A stretch of 64,000 nt of DNA, from positions 48,458 to 112,457 of IMG/VR virus record IMGVR_UViG_3300020470_000868. One strand, 5' to 3'. This DNA is from a virus. Every line of letters starts with the position of its first letter. The stretch's first letter is position 1. A model generated the notes under the pieces. That model worked only from the letters and a program-made list of their open reading frames with translations. It did not search any database and was not told where the DNA came from. Shown piece by piece: positions 50,101 to 55,810 of this stretch. The translations under genes were made by a program, and so were the position numbers.

Positions 50101-53100
50101 GTAATTTGAGTTGAAGAACGTATTTTGTACATTAGTTGTAAATTGTGCGATAGAGTTATTGATTGATTCTTCATCTGATTTACCTTTATTAAGGTCAACA
50201 GACATCAAAATGTTACCTTGAGGTGAATTAGGTGCAGGAGCAGATATTTGATATGAGAATACAGTAGCACTAATACGAGAAGTTACAGAAAACGTACCGT
50301 TAAATATCGTTGGGTTTGCACCATAGATTGTTACAGAGTCACCAACAAGAAGACCGTGATTATTTGTAGTGTAAACAGTTGCAGTCTGGTTATTAAGACC
50401 ACCTGGTTCAATATTGTTTACAGAGATTAATTTTTTAACATTATATAACCAAGATGTAACTCTCTGATCTGTAGATGAAGAACCAAGAGATGCTACGTTT
50501 AATTTGTCACTAGGAAGATAATATGAACCAGTATCAGTAAGAACTGTTCCTGTTGCTTCAGCAATACCAAGAACACGTAATTTTACTTCAGTATCTAGTC
50601 CTCTATTGATATAACAGAAAATATCAGAGTAAATTGGAGTACCAGAATCCCAATCTTCTACAATACCATTTTTAGAACGTGTACACTCAATAAACTGGTT
50701 TAATGATTTTTCTTTATATTGTATTCTTTCACTATCACCCATAATGATGATACCGTTTCTTTCTGGCCACCCAATAGTAGAGTCAACAGTTATAATAGAC
50801 TCAGTTGTCGTTAGTGGTTCTACAAGAGTGGTTTTATAAGGTATTGAGAACTTACCTTCTAAAGTTTCCTCAGATATTGATAATTCATAGATTGTTCTAT
50901 CACCAGTGTTGATTGCAATAACGTTTTCAACTAAACATACAGCATTTCCAACAGTTGTATCTACAGCATCTGCATATTGGAATAATTGAGAGTCTAAAAT
51001 ATCAACTGGATTACCACTTATCAATTCAACACGAATAATAGTGTCAACAGACCAAGTTGCAGCAGATGGTTTGATTAATTCATCTTTTGGATATGAAACA
51101 TCAACATTTTCAGAGAATAATATTTTAAATAAGTATTCTGTAGCAGTTTTTGTACCTTTAGAGACATAAAAGTCTTTAATTGTCTTAACAATCTGTGGAG
51201 CGTTGATTGTAGTGTAATCAATATCAGCATCAGGTAAGAATTGATTTACAAAACGTTCATATAGTGTTTTTGCAAATAAAGAATCTAAATTTTCTATAGA
51301 AGTTCCAACTTCGTGTGAAGATTGAATACTTTGTGCTTCATTAGTAAATACTTGGTTTCCTCTAATATCATATGAAGAAACACCAGAAACTCCTCTTTTA
51401 CAATTCTTAAATTGTGATGGTTGATATTCAGAACCGTGTGAATGAACTGTAAAACCAGTTATTTCTTGAAATCCAACATCACAAGACGCTGCTGCTGCTT
51501 TTGGACTTGCGATAAAGACTTGTGGAGGTTCAGTATCAGAATATCCATCACCAAAACTTGTTATATTAATATCAGTAATTTCACCATTGAATATTGTTGC
51601 AACAGCAGTTGCTCCAGTTCCACCTATTGCTTCACCAGATAAATTCTTTCTATTATCAACAATATAAACAGATGGTGCATCATTGTAACCAGATCCACCA
51701 GTTAAAAGTTGAATATCAGTTAATTTACCACCAGATACCTTAACATCAAGTATTTGAGCACCTATAGGATCAATAATACGACATCTAGGAGGAGTTACAT
51801 ATCCTCTACCAGGAGAAATCATTTCAATCCTGTCTACTCTGCTCTGATCATCTAAAACTGCTATGGCAGATGCTCTAATACCAATAGGATCAACAGGAGC
51901 ATCAATATAGACTTCTGGAGCAGTTGTATAATGTAATCCTTTAGTTAATACTTGGATAGATCCATCAACTACCTTTCCTTCCGAGTCAATTTGAGCATCA
52001 CTAATAGTTGCACCTGCTGCATTTGTAAAACTAATGGATGGAATAGTGTCATATCCAGATCCAGATGATTGTACGTTAATTCCTGTGACTTGACCAGTAG
52101 CATCATCAACAGTTACAGTTGCTTTTGCTATAGAACCAGAAGGATCTGCGGGTGTATCAAATACAACTACAGGAGGGTTAGCAGAAGTATAACCTTGACC
52201 ACCATCAATTAATTGTACATTCTTAATACCATTTACAAGTGCTTCAGCAGTCGCTTCTTTACCAGTTACACCTTCTGGAGTAAGAATAGTTACTTTTGGT
52301 GTGAAATTAATTCTATAATCTTGACCACCATTTTTTACAATTAAATCTGTAACTTTATTATCACTAACTCTAGCAATAGCAGAAGCACCTTTACCAAATT
52401 GAGGTGCAATTAGTTCAACAGACCTTACAGTAATCTTATCATTTAAAGATACTGCTTTTTTTAGTATTAAATGATCATTATAAACTGTGTAGTCAGTAAA
52501 TGGTTCTTGAACCACTCCATTTACAGCAATCAAACAAGATACTGTAGATAAAGGTGTATATACAACAGTGTTTAACCTTAATGGAAGTATTTTTGCACCT
52601 ACAAGGTCGTCAGTTATATTAATTACATCTAAAACTCTAACAGGAACACTTGTATAACCTATAAGATATTCAATCTTAGTTACTGTAGTTGATCCTGCAA
52701 GGTTTGCAGGAGGAGTTTGGAATCTAATGTTTGATCCATCAAGAAAATAATCAACATTAGGTTCTAACTGCAAACCATTTATTATAACACGTAAATACTC
52801 AACAGAACTTGGTGTAATTGGAGTTCCAAGTAGTTTTAATTGGAAACTTGTTTCAGTTCCATCAAATAGAGGTCTTATATTTTCTAACTCTTGTATTTTC
52901 TTATCAAATTCTAACTTATTGACACCTGGAGTAAATACAACCTCTGGTGATTTAGTTGTTTCTTCATAAAAAATAATTTCATTATCAATCTTTATTGTTC
53001 CATCTTTCTCAAGAAAATTATCAACAGTTTCTACAGTAATATTTTGATCAGTAGCACCTATGCGATCTAAAACAATAGATGATGAAGAAATAAAGTTAGG

Positions 53101-53283
53101 ATCATATTCGTCACTTGAAATATCTGTATAACTTAAAATATTGTTTAAAATATCATACGGTTTACCACTTTTCTCCTGTGACTTGTAGTATTGTACTAGC
53201 AAGTCTACAAAAGACTGATCCTCTTCTTTTATAAACGCAGGGATCTGGTCCTGTAACCGTTGGGATACCTTAACTGACTTCAT
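32197..53283 (-). CDS. 7028-aa giant virion protein, gp7-like baseplate wedge protein with massive insertions
   Basis: One uninterrupted frame of 21 kb at the T4 gene 7 position, directly after gp6. Residues 1-60 (helical, DQSFVDLLVQYYKSQEKSG), 660-830 (IKDFYVSKGTKTATEYLFKI, then LF) and about 3485-3510 (NEWRKSILETNHPVGF) resemble the C-terminal part of T4 gp7 as recalled. Other parts in order: Gly-rich GxGY repeats (300-645, 1128-1368); YHYH domain (1378-1565); EF-hand loop DTNRDGVISTEE (near 1620); beta-propeller-like region (1855-2220); LamG-like domain (2238-2442); more GxGY repeats (near 3030-3260); six helical repeats (3920-5140) with a second LamG inside; five FTC/YPR repeats and five HTFV repeats (5165-5695); and an Ig domain holding a cupredoxin-like insert at the C-terminus. 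AAGAG precedes the ATG, and a late promoter box lies at 53359-53366. No frameshift was seen. The wedge assignment is inference; a virion role is nearly certain. Confidence 0.9.
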   Translation of the reverse strand: MKSVKVSQRLQDQIPAFIKEEDQSFVDLLVQYYKSQEKSGKPYDILNNILSYTDISSDEYDPNFISSSSIVLDRIGATDQNITVETVDNFLEKDGTIKIDNEIIFYEETTKSPEVVFTPGVNKLEFDKKIQELENIRPLFDGTETSFQLKLLGTPITPSSVEYLRVIINGLQLEPNVDYFLDGSNIRFQTPPANLAGSTTVTKIEYLIGYTSVPVRVLDVINITDDLVGAKILPLRLNTVVYTPLSTVSCLIAVNGVVQEPFTDYTVYNDHLILKKAVSLNDKITVRSVELIAPQFGKGASAIARVSDNKVTDLIVKNGGQDYRINFTPKVTILTPEGVTGKEATAEALVNGIKNVQLIDGGQGYTSANPPVVVFDTPADPSGSIAKATVTVDDATGQVTGINVQSSGSGYDTIPSISFTNAAGATISDAQIDSEGKVVDGSIQVLTKGLHYTTAPEVYIDAPVDPIGIRASAIAVLDDQSRVDRIEMISPGRGYVTPPRCRIIDPIGAQILDVKVSGGKLTDIQLLTGGSGYNDAPSVYIVDNRKNLSGEAIGGTGATAVATIFNGEITDINITSFGDGYSDTEPPQVFIASPKAAAASCDVGFQEITGFTVHSHGSEYQPSQFKNCKRGVSGVSSYDIRGNQVFTNEAQSIQSSHEVGTSIENLDSLFAKTLYERFVNQFLPDADIDYTTINAPQIVKTIKDFYVSKGTKTATEYLFKILFSENVDVSYPKDELIKPSAATWSVDTIIRVELISGNPVDILDSQLFQYADAVDTTVGNAVCLVENVIAINTGDRTIYELSISEETLEGKFSIPYKTTLVEPLTTTESIITVDSTIGWPERNGIIIMGDSERIQYKEKSLNQFIECTRSKNGIVEDWDSGTPIYSDIFCYINRGLDTEVKLRVLGIAEATGTVLTDTGSYYLPSDKLNVASLGSSSTDQRVTSWLYNVKKLISVNNIEPGGLNNQTATVYTTNNHGLLVGDSVTIYGANPTIFNGTFSVTSRISATVFSYQISAPAPNSPQGNILMSVDLNKGKSDEESINNSIAQFTTNVQNTFFNSNYSYIATTGIPNYKVGPFIGSALLPGNQRKLSRFPRIVDTVSRRDDLSFGPIGCWVNGVAVWSYKSQIKTKFGGITSFDIVDAGEGYDAASKPLIEISGGGGSGAAASVVVNGSLFNVDVTAGGSGYTSSPLVSIVGGGGFGATATAVITNGVVSKVLVETPGQGYTSAPTVSISGGNGTGATATAEVRGPIQSISVDTAGSSYTTAPNIKLNSGEGAVAQPIIINGRIVSIAIINSGSGYTSPPNVIINGDGYGAIAKATIGTFGEDKGRVLSITVENRGIGYSTGLTTIRCESIGQGASFTANVFEWTQNLETELSGLMDPSRGYVFAGYNTQYGGEYAHLSDPKQLRYVLGDNVFKDPSSGNLRELSAGLRHSPIIGWAFDGNPIYGPYGYIDAADQSSGIKRCVSSYRVKPALLFDSATNPNPVRADGPLLSDKPAGTYIEDYEYVFQAGDLDQYNGRYCKTPEYPEGTYAYFVSIDASEAGLPVFPYVCGPQLYSRPDEWNYSQDAVQTNIPLDVVRFRDPYEDVDIDIQRTPNQDTDTLVTEIGDEFIFEIEDTNRDGVISTEEENELNYISEEPVLQLFDYYPSVSTRSQVDIEIDTTTKFEDAKISGFVVENPGISYKVNDKLFFDDTGTGGYGASAKVNAVKGIDVSQYTSSMVNDSPLAKITTTGEHDLRVNDEIIVDSIPIIDQTNKTFRVKVVSGVETVNISQQGLGYNDDIPPTYEIVTGTGQDFKLELVQLESGAVNTVNIINSGSEYTPSNPPEVRVSHPQRYKKANYALTLLDESSGIEKIVKLKDIVTADDRTFYVVGEADDVDGDSAGLLAKFNSDGRLLWTRTMAPLQPAAGDKRCVFNRIYLENTSPHSIYVVGETIPNNVNLSYNPDLVVAKYTSGFDAQNNPTAVPVWQREIAGISGSSRRDYISSLTIDDNGQIYVGGTTDTNSPNPDDMWIALLDEQGAIKEKRKICTASGSEQLTDLKFTSDNTCIFVGVNDPAGTSEIIIGETNYDNVTINVSWSRQFGNTGYRFSNPKITIDDYGSRYVTATAYQISNTKNTGVLYMKFAPSDYKTPSVVKLLSPTGVFEDIQSTGVKFDIFGNIDVGAYVKYAFNDHRAIIFKISWNTSNILTAASVKQVSGIGFQPTTISNDNSGDTIIAGNKIESNELAILNFESTITGDETYNNTLTAGWSVDPTLDTSKWKYGAQSANISAAANRLSLDWGADVATNYTIEAWIAIGQAQYNAQSSTPNIFDVAPTTGDNAVVELEGDATSPDFGKVRLKLGSNTYLSTTTTNWTTFNNEAFIHVALVKSTPGVGTYVYKVFINGVEQIDVTSTTIDTQLKSILLFGKSSPVVASSIGGWVDNISVSGIAKYSDTFTPAQAVGSNKTVSAFCYKLDREQTKTGTYTLNTVQTGMQIQVAAAVNDFTFNTQVITSGDWTLGPAGLQILDYADVVSNNVEGTYSFTSTDQIYETRTATIPTPLGRKLLLSTTVIPKFYIRDAIYQSIDTVKTVTFNQTANFTKGSILQQYSVIGGQDVVSAYGTIVNVRGAQGQVDIGNIIGNFDTTKKLKSTANDVNLINQTFLVETTIPQWFTNFSYTTGDEVYNAGKIYTAGSTGVSGASAPIHTIGTVTDGNINWVYTRDAGSFNIDLANTSYSSGTLNQFGSWRPFVATDYSIRIEAVYEGSAFIKGDNIDADAVGLSATFDATGKIITISGLVGVKKFHLTSNLDKDIIPTGALAFTDLVFCVSTSRHNFTQNEIIFVEGFTTTEYGGSFFVEEVLDSRRFLYRLRSTAVQDPSFTSSTIASVNIYAKHPQLLFVRKHQYIFDLDDPSNFGYYMSFSKDNQYKLEYPFVNIVREGIPGLTDQTSPKPLVKFIVDEDVTNISYYFDPSRTLPSNSPVGEASFIDVIETPYKGTFNINQILSDTEFTFPLLVEPEKTTAPLGTTETGLTRASYSTTSLKAIGPIASIKLVNPGGFYQKLPIVTDISSDREIEKIRIISGGTEYINGIYYNVPIAGDGEGGLCNITVADDGELTGVITAVELTSPGKGYTTASIDIDTIPGILGSLLQGSGGQLDVVIPAEGSGASVFLQGTSIGKIKKLKNNEFGFGYSHDYTLRPEITFPVNLQLFNTAILSEIKVTDPGSGYTSIPRVVIEGGGGSGAEAEAIVKNNRLSEIIIKNPGSGYSSEPSVTLKSEFNYVVNLDLGYLQFNFPHGITTGAAVQLRAEDLGSTVGVLPKPSSAGLVSLSSTTTYYAIAGEANSLEADQLRIALTQVDAESGNFITFLTQGDGRQILLTEVFGGQATAIVQTSRFLKGELVYQGSSLETATATGYVSDNEGWQIGPRILKLENYNGNWTVGERVTAQVSRASGLIDNLSIARGTLNIDSMTTTTGQFIDDIGKPSEIVQKIQDSYFYQNFSYVIKSQTPINEWRKSILETNHPVGFNMFGELALAAGKDISGRKVVSDLVKEVNIFSATNINQITSFANSQPIYTEFNNTEVLFRQRRLTNSEEILTSIVKKLDNIDNDFNGVKTQFPLTVEGESVTATDDQLLILINGVAQSPGTAFTTSGPSVVFSEPPKAPSRIKFRNLTFSQINIIRYTFSTTSGIFPQTGKPVRSLQNEGTATVIDSGVDYIDVIDVEGTFQIGDNVLASSSGFDGTLSAVTGLTSKTIYEQGERITNLQGDFAIIEENNLRDGVVDARLVVSRTSGTSEFETGDFNIKFNDTIYSAASKIAARVTVIAPYTDDVSQQIIDTVDLSPPSSFFGLIFQRVPSITYPNTILDNISETVINPEELYEEGTANNQDFLDFEEVRNQEIRYNYLSGSQFVAGDSIRNKQIYYDNASLVGVDDQRSFDAAVLIRKNARFIAEEAVGLMKAFFPSFVVPSLGGDRDCEDDIVDILNIVAYQLEVDGNSEIWDAASTYVQGNAIYHVDGEVAQTIYAFNKARDLAIQCIRNEVINTTTTNLPQYRDPTITEEFAVISNSHGDARDLILANKWFIAYEALHYAKTQNPGYNVSGGDVHCLSDIVDVLEAMVYNLAHGGNNFVYKATKKTLQYGVTSGDRDTIVDAFTKARDIAIEVMRNNAWTKAGSHNWNQVTDTSITADPANPTCQAVASAITTLMNILITNLGSTASPGTVAAFEAAVTETAPSGAYAGYTNSCVNQANAITSYMRIITDTLEDPTGGTPATYQWAITNVPRVLPPYAFVDGETLRCAKHAYRDKSSGGFFVFGDTVRAVTSGATYDVIGSNAGNKWIFSKQISGVLQAGEYITNSKLTYANVSQDKLTFKTDSGSLRFTGSGSYATFPSSNAVLFGDGADAATGDYTMELWIRPASVTGTQRLIDLRESSSDTKLGILMSGQSLRLSIGASDVITVSSAITTINNWYHIAVSRSTSVTKLFVNGQQMGTYTDTNNYNANSKITVGAGWNNGNPFNGWIDNLIIRKGISQYNSSFTPPIIFNDSTDVSFALLGEAPFPMEQSAVYATYVNHIISTATADEVELWRSELTTEGVDLSREEYRICAEVIRKNIDYIAEEAVGRLKYRYPDFVIPGDGGMSGYGSNVCLRDTKSYIIPAIIDDLISGGNFQTTIVGRAYIEGSGALQHIGGEQLQSIYTWREVAKLCIDVITLDEADLEGTYSTKVRVPNYFASPASSQIQTDIMTLVDDLLDVIGPTGHRFRDGADLIYFNRKAIADEAVYYIENKYQVQVGFSTVNKLTIPNRAKCVRDIRDHILPAIAGDLVTGGNFETQAMIDSYLDNETNINYIEDELLAMIDAIEYAKKLAQKAIQGLLIGRNENPAQVAADFSDYYQMLYTDESVYRDDTITIDPKAYTGSDRDLDAANLLQQNAKTIAGEAVDILTKTSFAQSKKFRVPGGKVNCEDDIVDIIESVAHDLRFGGNSETYDAAALYLNTDLALSHVTNQSDETIYAFKLARDMSILTIRNRLGFTPYESEAATGGLGQAIQRPDYYNNATTNGYYDAANEIENNIRFIATTAVGRGMSQYPNLAFSGGYNYQSCVDDVVDLLEALVFNLKHGGNNRMWYSSEFYITVGNAIQHISNQAAEVKYIFEQARDIAIQIMRQQIVTINGVTEGSAIYDSSITIDGTNTTVGNLTPTNVEYFPTTGNLRLTVNGHNLTTSDSIQLAQNSLTFTCDFDGNATNHTYPRPLDPSSGALLPVTAFTTNTFTVNVGTTANGTHDVTDAIYEEATGNLFLDIGTNNLNVGRHIKFSQDYAITFTCTKDGNTTNHAYPRPTDYASGKSLEVLEISDSAFTATGATYSPTTGAMTLTVPQHGFSNGDQIRLVNNSLNFTCTMDNNYSVHSYPRASDPASNQYLTISNVATNTFDVNVGSTNTLNYTPSNVVYSPTTGDMVITIGNHSLVPGSHIKIADNSLIFTCLEDNNATEHSYPRTTTTIHQSTAAVYEPTTGMMQLTVPQHGFANGDQIKIATDSLTFTCGQDNNQTNHTYPRATDPAANSWLEISDVTANTFKVQVLLSTGIPSTNTTPHTYVSSATNNITWKKDRAYDVPLEVKAVGQTTITVNVLASGRIPSTNVTTHTFVNAATNAISAGGNYTHTFISAAPGGVRFKNGRIKVNVNPAPTNEQYPHTFVSAVSGAVSYGGNHPHNFVSANTNAITFIIGGGGVRCVNEAASITTLMGIPINLFDSSNTSNPTAYLNGITRTLPLEWPLTGERAIRRDVSITYDSAGNGNCTTQSSAINTLWEILINTIDTAAQGNGSHLATITRTAPVTNNTVYKGGTCYDVTSAAHVLFKTLLHGLGSGTEMYKQSARLLIYNDTYTRLESYEKTLNQYPGYAGDASFAEPIQKAIVYDFITNGNARTLQLVNSWFDADGNFVAYPTLFRTRLLYHARMIKELMDHILKGTAPDPGVNANQPLYSLDGTNPDRELRPTATASHKLHQLFHLILTALQYSQFPTTYLRTQFDAGVAVYDGVINVANNFEPYDRVAYIVLGSNIPELDGTTYYVHPNSTSNKIVLTEYIDGEPIYLSPGLASQLHTLAVEVDPGVDRVPTTYGTRDVPTPIKAGFNLADVIYGGTSGATAQIVRMEDNLADIMYQAKYMTCNTFSAQGGGTGIKIQNGETVVVQGATQNTGKVLATDNETYIKLIDYNGTFTAGDTIEGVTSGGTCTFADEHDRLLVNFRQGEFIATDKFFSTDTGSKATALIVRNNNGALIDNQSGRITYDITTVTGEFKPQDVIYGSVTDQIIEIESFVTLPNFGEYVHGRQITRLTYVQLITDTGVTDTFNVGDVLQVQSGGISIGWTVTVTEIDTNNNYVFVANETGTPEGVTISDIASNSQYQLAKVPVGTLFPSVYTGVAAVTITDTTAYGKIAKITQFGTRAVLHLEGTSGTFQKNSQIIGDNGFKGACSSARSLRGRVRRFFRGFDGVQKAFKLTQGNGTQYFPDPAGHMMIFVNGILQPPGADYAFTAFSDNIQFTEAPAIGSTFHGVYKGKLRQLDDISFDFDSLRNSFNLKLNGVFYSLTLTDGVQSNTILPENNIICQLNGVIQEPGIGFEIVGSRIIFSEVPRAGSTFVAFSYVGSDVDVIAATVVPPIEAGDELIIDGEEETRTVALIESSNSLITFEYGGAVKGRNASALAEIEKGRITNAILTNSGDGYSTRPQVDVISSTGFGGRIKALVGVARIDVKNAGQGYSLPTIVANTTVADDFLGPTGPALNGGIDIYDPNFIPVTGGTGVIENFITITESPRNITVNQGQTATFQVAAKVTISNVVAYQINVADKSVNHPYYGQGSGKGYNFTGGQFNSSTEAPTLVFVRGATYQFNQNDVTNATHALYFSEDATAYGGNSRYETGVVYRLNGNQVADYATYAAGFNAATTRSVSITVAADAPATLNYVCGNHQYMGSAINVNNGTLSYQWQKKDYGTSSWNNITGAISSTYTTAATTQADTNDEYRVGITSNGAIPVLSTAAVLTVNIGATTLSSFTPTQIFDDD
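36200..36600 (-). repeat. Five short HTFVSA-type repeats in the giant protein
   Basis: Encoded segments HTYVSSATNNI, HTFVNAATNAI, HTFISAAPGGV, HTFVSAVSGAV and HNFVSANTNAI recur at intervals of roughly 35-165 bases, each with a leading His. They probably form one beta strand per unit of a larger fold. Confidence 0.8.
36700..37790 (-). repeat. Five FTC...HxYPR repeats in the giant protein
   Basis: Five copies of FTCxxDxNxTxHxYPRxxDPAS occur at about 240-base spacing (the last interval is shorter). Each is preceded by a YxPTTGxMxLTVxxHGF-type segment. Conserved Cys, Asp, Asn and His in every unit hint at metal binding or disulfide-stabilised folds. Confidence 0.85.
37860..41530 (-). repeat. Six helical repeats of about 100-110 aa in the giant protein
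   Basis: Units at about 41530-41225, 41130-40850, 39530-39215, 39045-38735, 38585-38270 and 38165-37860. The shared pattern is IAxEAVxxxxxxYP, then a Cys followed by DDIVDIIExxxxDLxxGGN, then IYAFxxARDxAIxxIRN. A LamG-like domain (about 40260-39750) separates the second and third units. A seventh, degenerate unit may lie near 35760-35440. Confidence 0.85.
49180..49900 (-). repeat. GxGY Gly-rich repeat array (second array) in the giant protein
   Basis: About six units of roughly 38 residues with the pattern GxGYTxxPxVxIxGGxGxGAxAxAxV, such as GSGYTSSPLVSIVGGGGFGA. Related arrays lie near 52380-51340 and 44200-43500 and in the 623-aa protein. Confidence 0.88.
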
Positions 53284-53302
53284 CTCTTATTATTTTTGGT
53301 GC

Positions 53303-55396
53303 TTAGAAGCAAGTGTCAAACTCAGGGTATTCAAATACCGTGGTTGGATAATCAATTATATTTATCGAGGTTCCGTCAAAGTTAATTGGAGTAAAGTCTA
53401 ACGGATCGAAGTTTGGAATATTAGTTCCATCAATGGTGTAATCTATAGTAATTACTTGTGGGTTGAAAATAGTAGGATCTACACCAGTTCCTATATTTAC
53501 ATTACCACTATCTAGCAGAACTGTAACAGGAATACGTGTTGTTCCATCAGGAGTACTTGCTACGTCTATAGGACCTAAACAAACTTCTCCAGTTTTATAA
53601 TCTACGGTTCCAACACCAGATTTAAGAATAACTTCTTTTTCATCAAGTTTTGTAACCATTATCAAACTACCTCTACCATCATCTCTTACGTTTACTGGTA
53701 AAAGTGCACTAGCATCATTTTCTACAAATGTACTGATACTCAATACTGAGTTTGTAGTTAGTTGTTGAGATGATACAGCAAGATCTAGTAAATTTTCTGT
53801 ATAACCTGTTGAGTAGAATGTACCAGTCTTTACTGATGAGAAATTAGGACTACAAGTTATTCCTCCAGATGAGTCAGAAGGATTACCTGCACCAATATCA
53901 CCAGGATTAACTATGGAGTTACCAAAGTCTACACACTGAGTAAATGTGCTTCCAAATGGGAATCCTGTAACATTTAAACCAAGAGTCATAGTGGTTTGAT
54001 TACCAACTATGGAATTTTGTGACTGGTCGATCATTGTTTGGAACGCAGATCTATCAATTCTTCCATTAAATCTATTTGCAGATCCTTGAGTATTGTACTC
54101 ATCAATAGCACCTAGAACTCTAGAAGCAAGTTCATTATTAGAAAGTGTTGTTGAAGTACCATCAAAGAACACATAAGTCTTAGGACGTATGTATAGAGTT
54201 GTAGGATCGATAATAACTGGTTCGATCGCTGCCATAGAGTATTTCAACAAATCATTCTTAATACGCTTCTTAGTAGTTGCGTTTAATGCAGCACCAGACT
54301 TAGTTTTTACAGCAACAAAGACCTTTCCGTAAACTGGTGGATAGATTCTTTCTCCACCATATGCAGTAACAGACTTTGCTTGAGGATAAACCAGTTTAGT
54401 AATGTATTCATAGTCGGACTCCGTGACTGCTCTGTTTTGAGCACTGAATGCCCTTGGAGCATTGTACTTGATGGATATAACATCTTCTCCCATTTCACCG
54501 TCCTGAGAGGCATCTACGGTCGCTAGAGAGATGTTAGCAGATGATACAGCACGACCAGTATTATCTCTTACTTGACCTATAAAAGTAAACTTCTTACAAC
54601 CATTTGCTTCTGGTCCATCTGTTCTAACATATTTCAGTCTTATAACCTCACCTGCAATTAGTTCTCTACCAATAACACCATCACCAAATATAATTGTATA
54701 TCTTAAATCGTCAGTTTCTTCTAAGAAATATCCACGAGTTGTTCCGTCAACATTAACAATATTTGTAATTTGGTTATAAGTGTCAATCTCTTCACTCTGA
54801 GCGTTAGGTGAAATAGACACATAAAGTAAGTCTGTATCTATGTTGTCAACAGGAATTTCATATTTTCTTTTTTTAACATCAACAACATCATACTCATATG
54901 AAAGTAAGTTTCCTTGATATATGATTGTTTTGTTAAAAGATGCAATACCAGTCTGTTGATCTACCATTTGAGTGATCTGTTCTGGAACAGTAAATGTAAA
55001 TGCTTGACCATCAACAGATGAAACAAATACATCACCCGCAGGAATAGTTACAGTAGATGGATAAGTGGTACTAGCACCAACAAATGTAGTTTGTACAGAA
55101 AAAGCAACACACGCTTTTGCTGCTTTTATTGATCTAGGTGTATAATTTAACTGTTTTGCTATCTTTACTACGTTGTCTCTTATTGTTGCTGACTCTAAAA
55201 ATGCTTCGTTCATCGCCATATTAGCGTTGAAAGCAGAATAATATGTATTATATGCTAGTACGTCTAGTAGATATGAAGCAGCAGAACCTTCAAAATCGTA
55301 ATCAGTGAACTCAGTTCGAGTTCTCATATAAGATTTGATAGATTCTTTTATTTCCGAAAAATCTAAAGAAGTTAAATTTGAGGGTATTGCGGGCAT
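53303..55396 (-). CDS. 6: Baseplate wedge protein gp6
   Basis: A baseplate J-family protein whose dimers form the continuous inner ring of the T4 baseplate. The N-terminus (LDFSEIKESIKSYMRTRTEF, then DYDFEGSAASYLLDVLAYNT) is the strongly conserved gp6 helix pair. The middle (RAFSAQNRAVTESDYEYITK, then LVYPQAKSVTAYGGE) is the conserved trigger region. The 697-aa length is close to T4 gp6 (660 aa). The ATG abuts the gp25 stop. It is followed by the 7028-aa gene after 19 bases. A stretch inside the 3' end, around 53359-53366, carries a late promoter box for that gene. Confidence 0.96.
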   Translation of the reverse strand: MPAIPSNLTSLDFSEIKESIKSYMRTRTEFTDYDFEGSAASYLLDVLAYNTYYSAFNANMAMNEAFLESATIRDNVVKIAKQLNYTPRSIKAAKACVAFSVQTTFVGASTTYPSTVTIPAGDVFVSSVDGQAFTFTVPEQITQMVDQQTGIASFNKTIIYQGNLLSYEYDVVDVKKRKYEIPVDNIDTDLLYVSISPNAQSEEIDTYNQITNIVNVDGTTRGYFLEETDDLRYTIIFGDGVIGRELIAGEVIRLKYVRTDGPEANGCKKFTFIGQVRDNTGRAVSSANISLATVDASQDGEMGEDVISIKYNAPRAFSAQNRAVTESDYEYITKLVYPQAKSVTAYGGERIYPPVYGKVFVAVKTKSGAALNATTKKRIKNDLLKYSMAAIEPVIIDPTTLYIRPKTYVFFDGTSTTLSNNELASRVLGAIDEYNTQGSANRFNGRIDRSAFQTMIDQSQNSIVGNQTTMTLGLNVTGFPFGSTFTQCVDFGNSIVNPGDIGAGNPSDSSGGITCSPNFSSVKTGTFYSTGYTENLLDLAVSSQQLTTNSVLSISTFVENDASALLPVNVRDDGRGSLIMVTKLDEKEVILKSGVGTVDYKTGEVCLGPIDVASTPDGTTRIPVTVLLDSGNVNIGTGVDPTIFNPQVITIDYTIDGTNIPNFDPLDFTPINFDGTSINIIDYPTTVFEYPEFDTCF
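53359..53366 (-). promoter_or_regulatory. T4-like late promoter box for the 7028-aa gene
   Basis: GATAAATA on the minus strand inside the 3' end of gp6, 76 bases upstream of the ATG at 53283. It matches NATAAATA. The distance is longer than for the other boxes here. Confidence 0.4.
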
Positions 55397-55810
55397 TTAT
55401 ATTGTCTCCAATAGGAAGTCAACAGTTTGTATCAAGGTTTCACCAACAATAGTATAGTCAAATTCAACACGAAGATTGTTTTCATCTTCTGGGTCATTAA
55501 AAACTCTAACTTGACGAACATTAATTCTTGGTTCTAGTCTTTTAACGACGTTGATGATTTCTTCTTTTATGTCTTGTGCTAGAAAAACATCATATGGTTC
55601 AAATAATAGTTGTCTCAAACGTGATCCAATCTTAGGTTGAAATGGTCTTTCACCCATTCCAGTTAATACTAAATTACGTACTGATTGCTTAATAGCGTTT
55701 TCATTCTTAACCACAGTAAAATCTTCAGTATTCGGATTTGCTCTCATCTGAATACTGAAGTCTTTGAATTGTCTGCTAAGAGTTCGTTCTGCTCTGAACT
55801 TGTACGCCAT
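55397..55810 (-). CDS. 25: Baseplate wedge protein gp25
   Basis: Small wedge protein of the gp25 / phage W family that nucleates sheath assembly by contacting the first sheath ring. At 137 aa it is near T4 gp25 (132 aa). Characteristic parts are FSIQMRANPNTEDFTVVKNE and the EPR-type segment RNLVLTGMGERPFQPKIGSR, followed by LFEPYD, all conserved in the family. A late promoter box is located 27 bases upstream. Gene 6 follows directly, so 25-6 form one unit as in cyanophages. The short frame at 55776-55913 overlaps its start. Confidence 0.96.
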   Translation of the reverse strand: MAYKFRAERTLSRQFKDFSIQMRANPNTEDFTVVKNENAIKQSVRNLVLTGMGERPFQPKIGSRLRQLLFEPYDVFLAQDIKEEIINVVKRLEPRINVRQVRVFNDPEDENNLRVEFDYTIVGETLIQTVDFLLETI

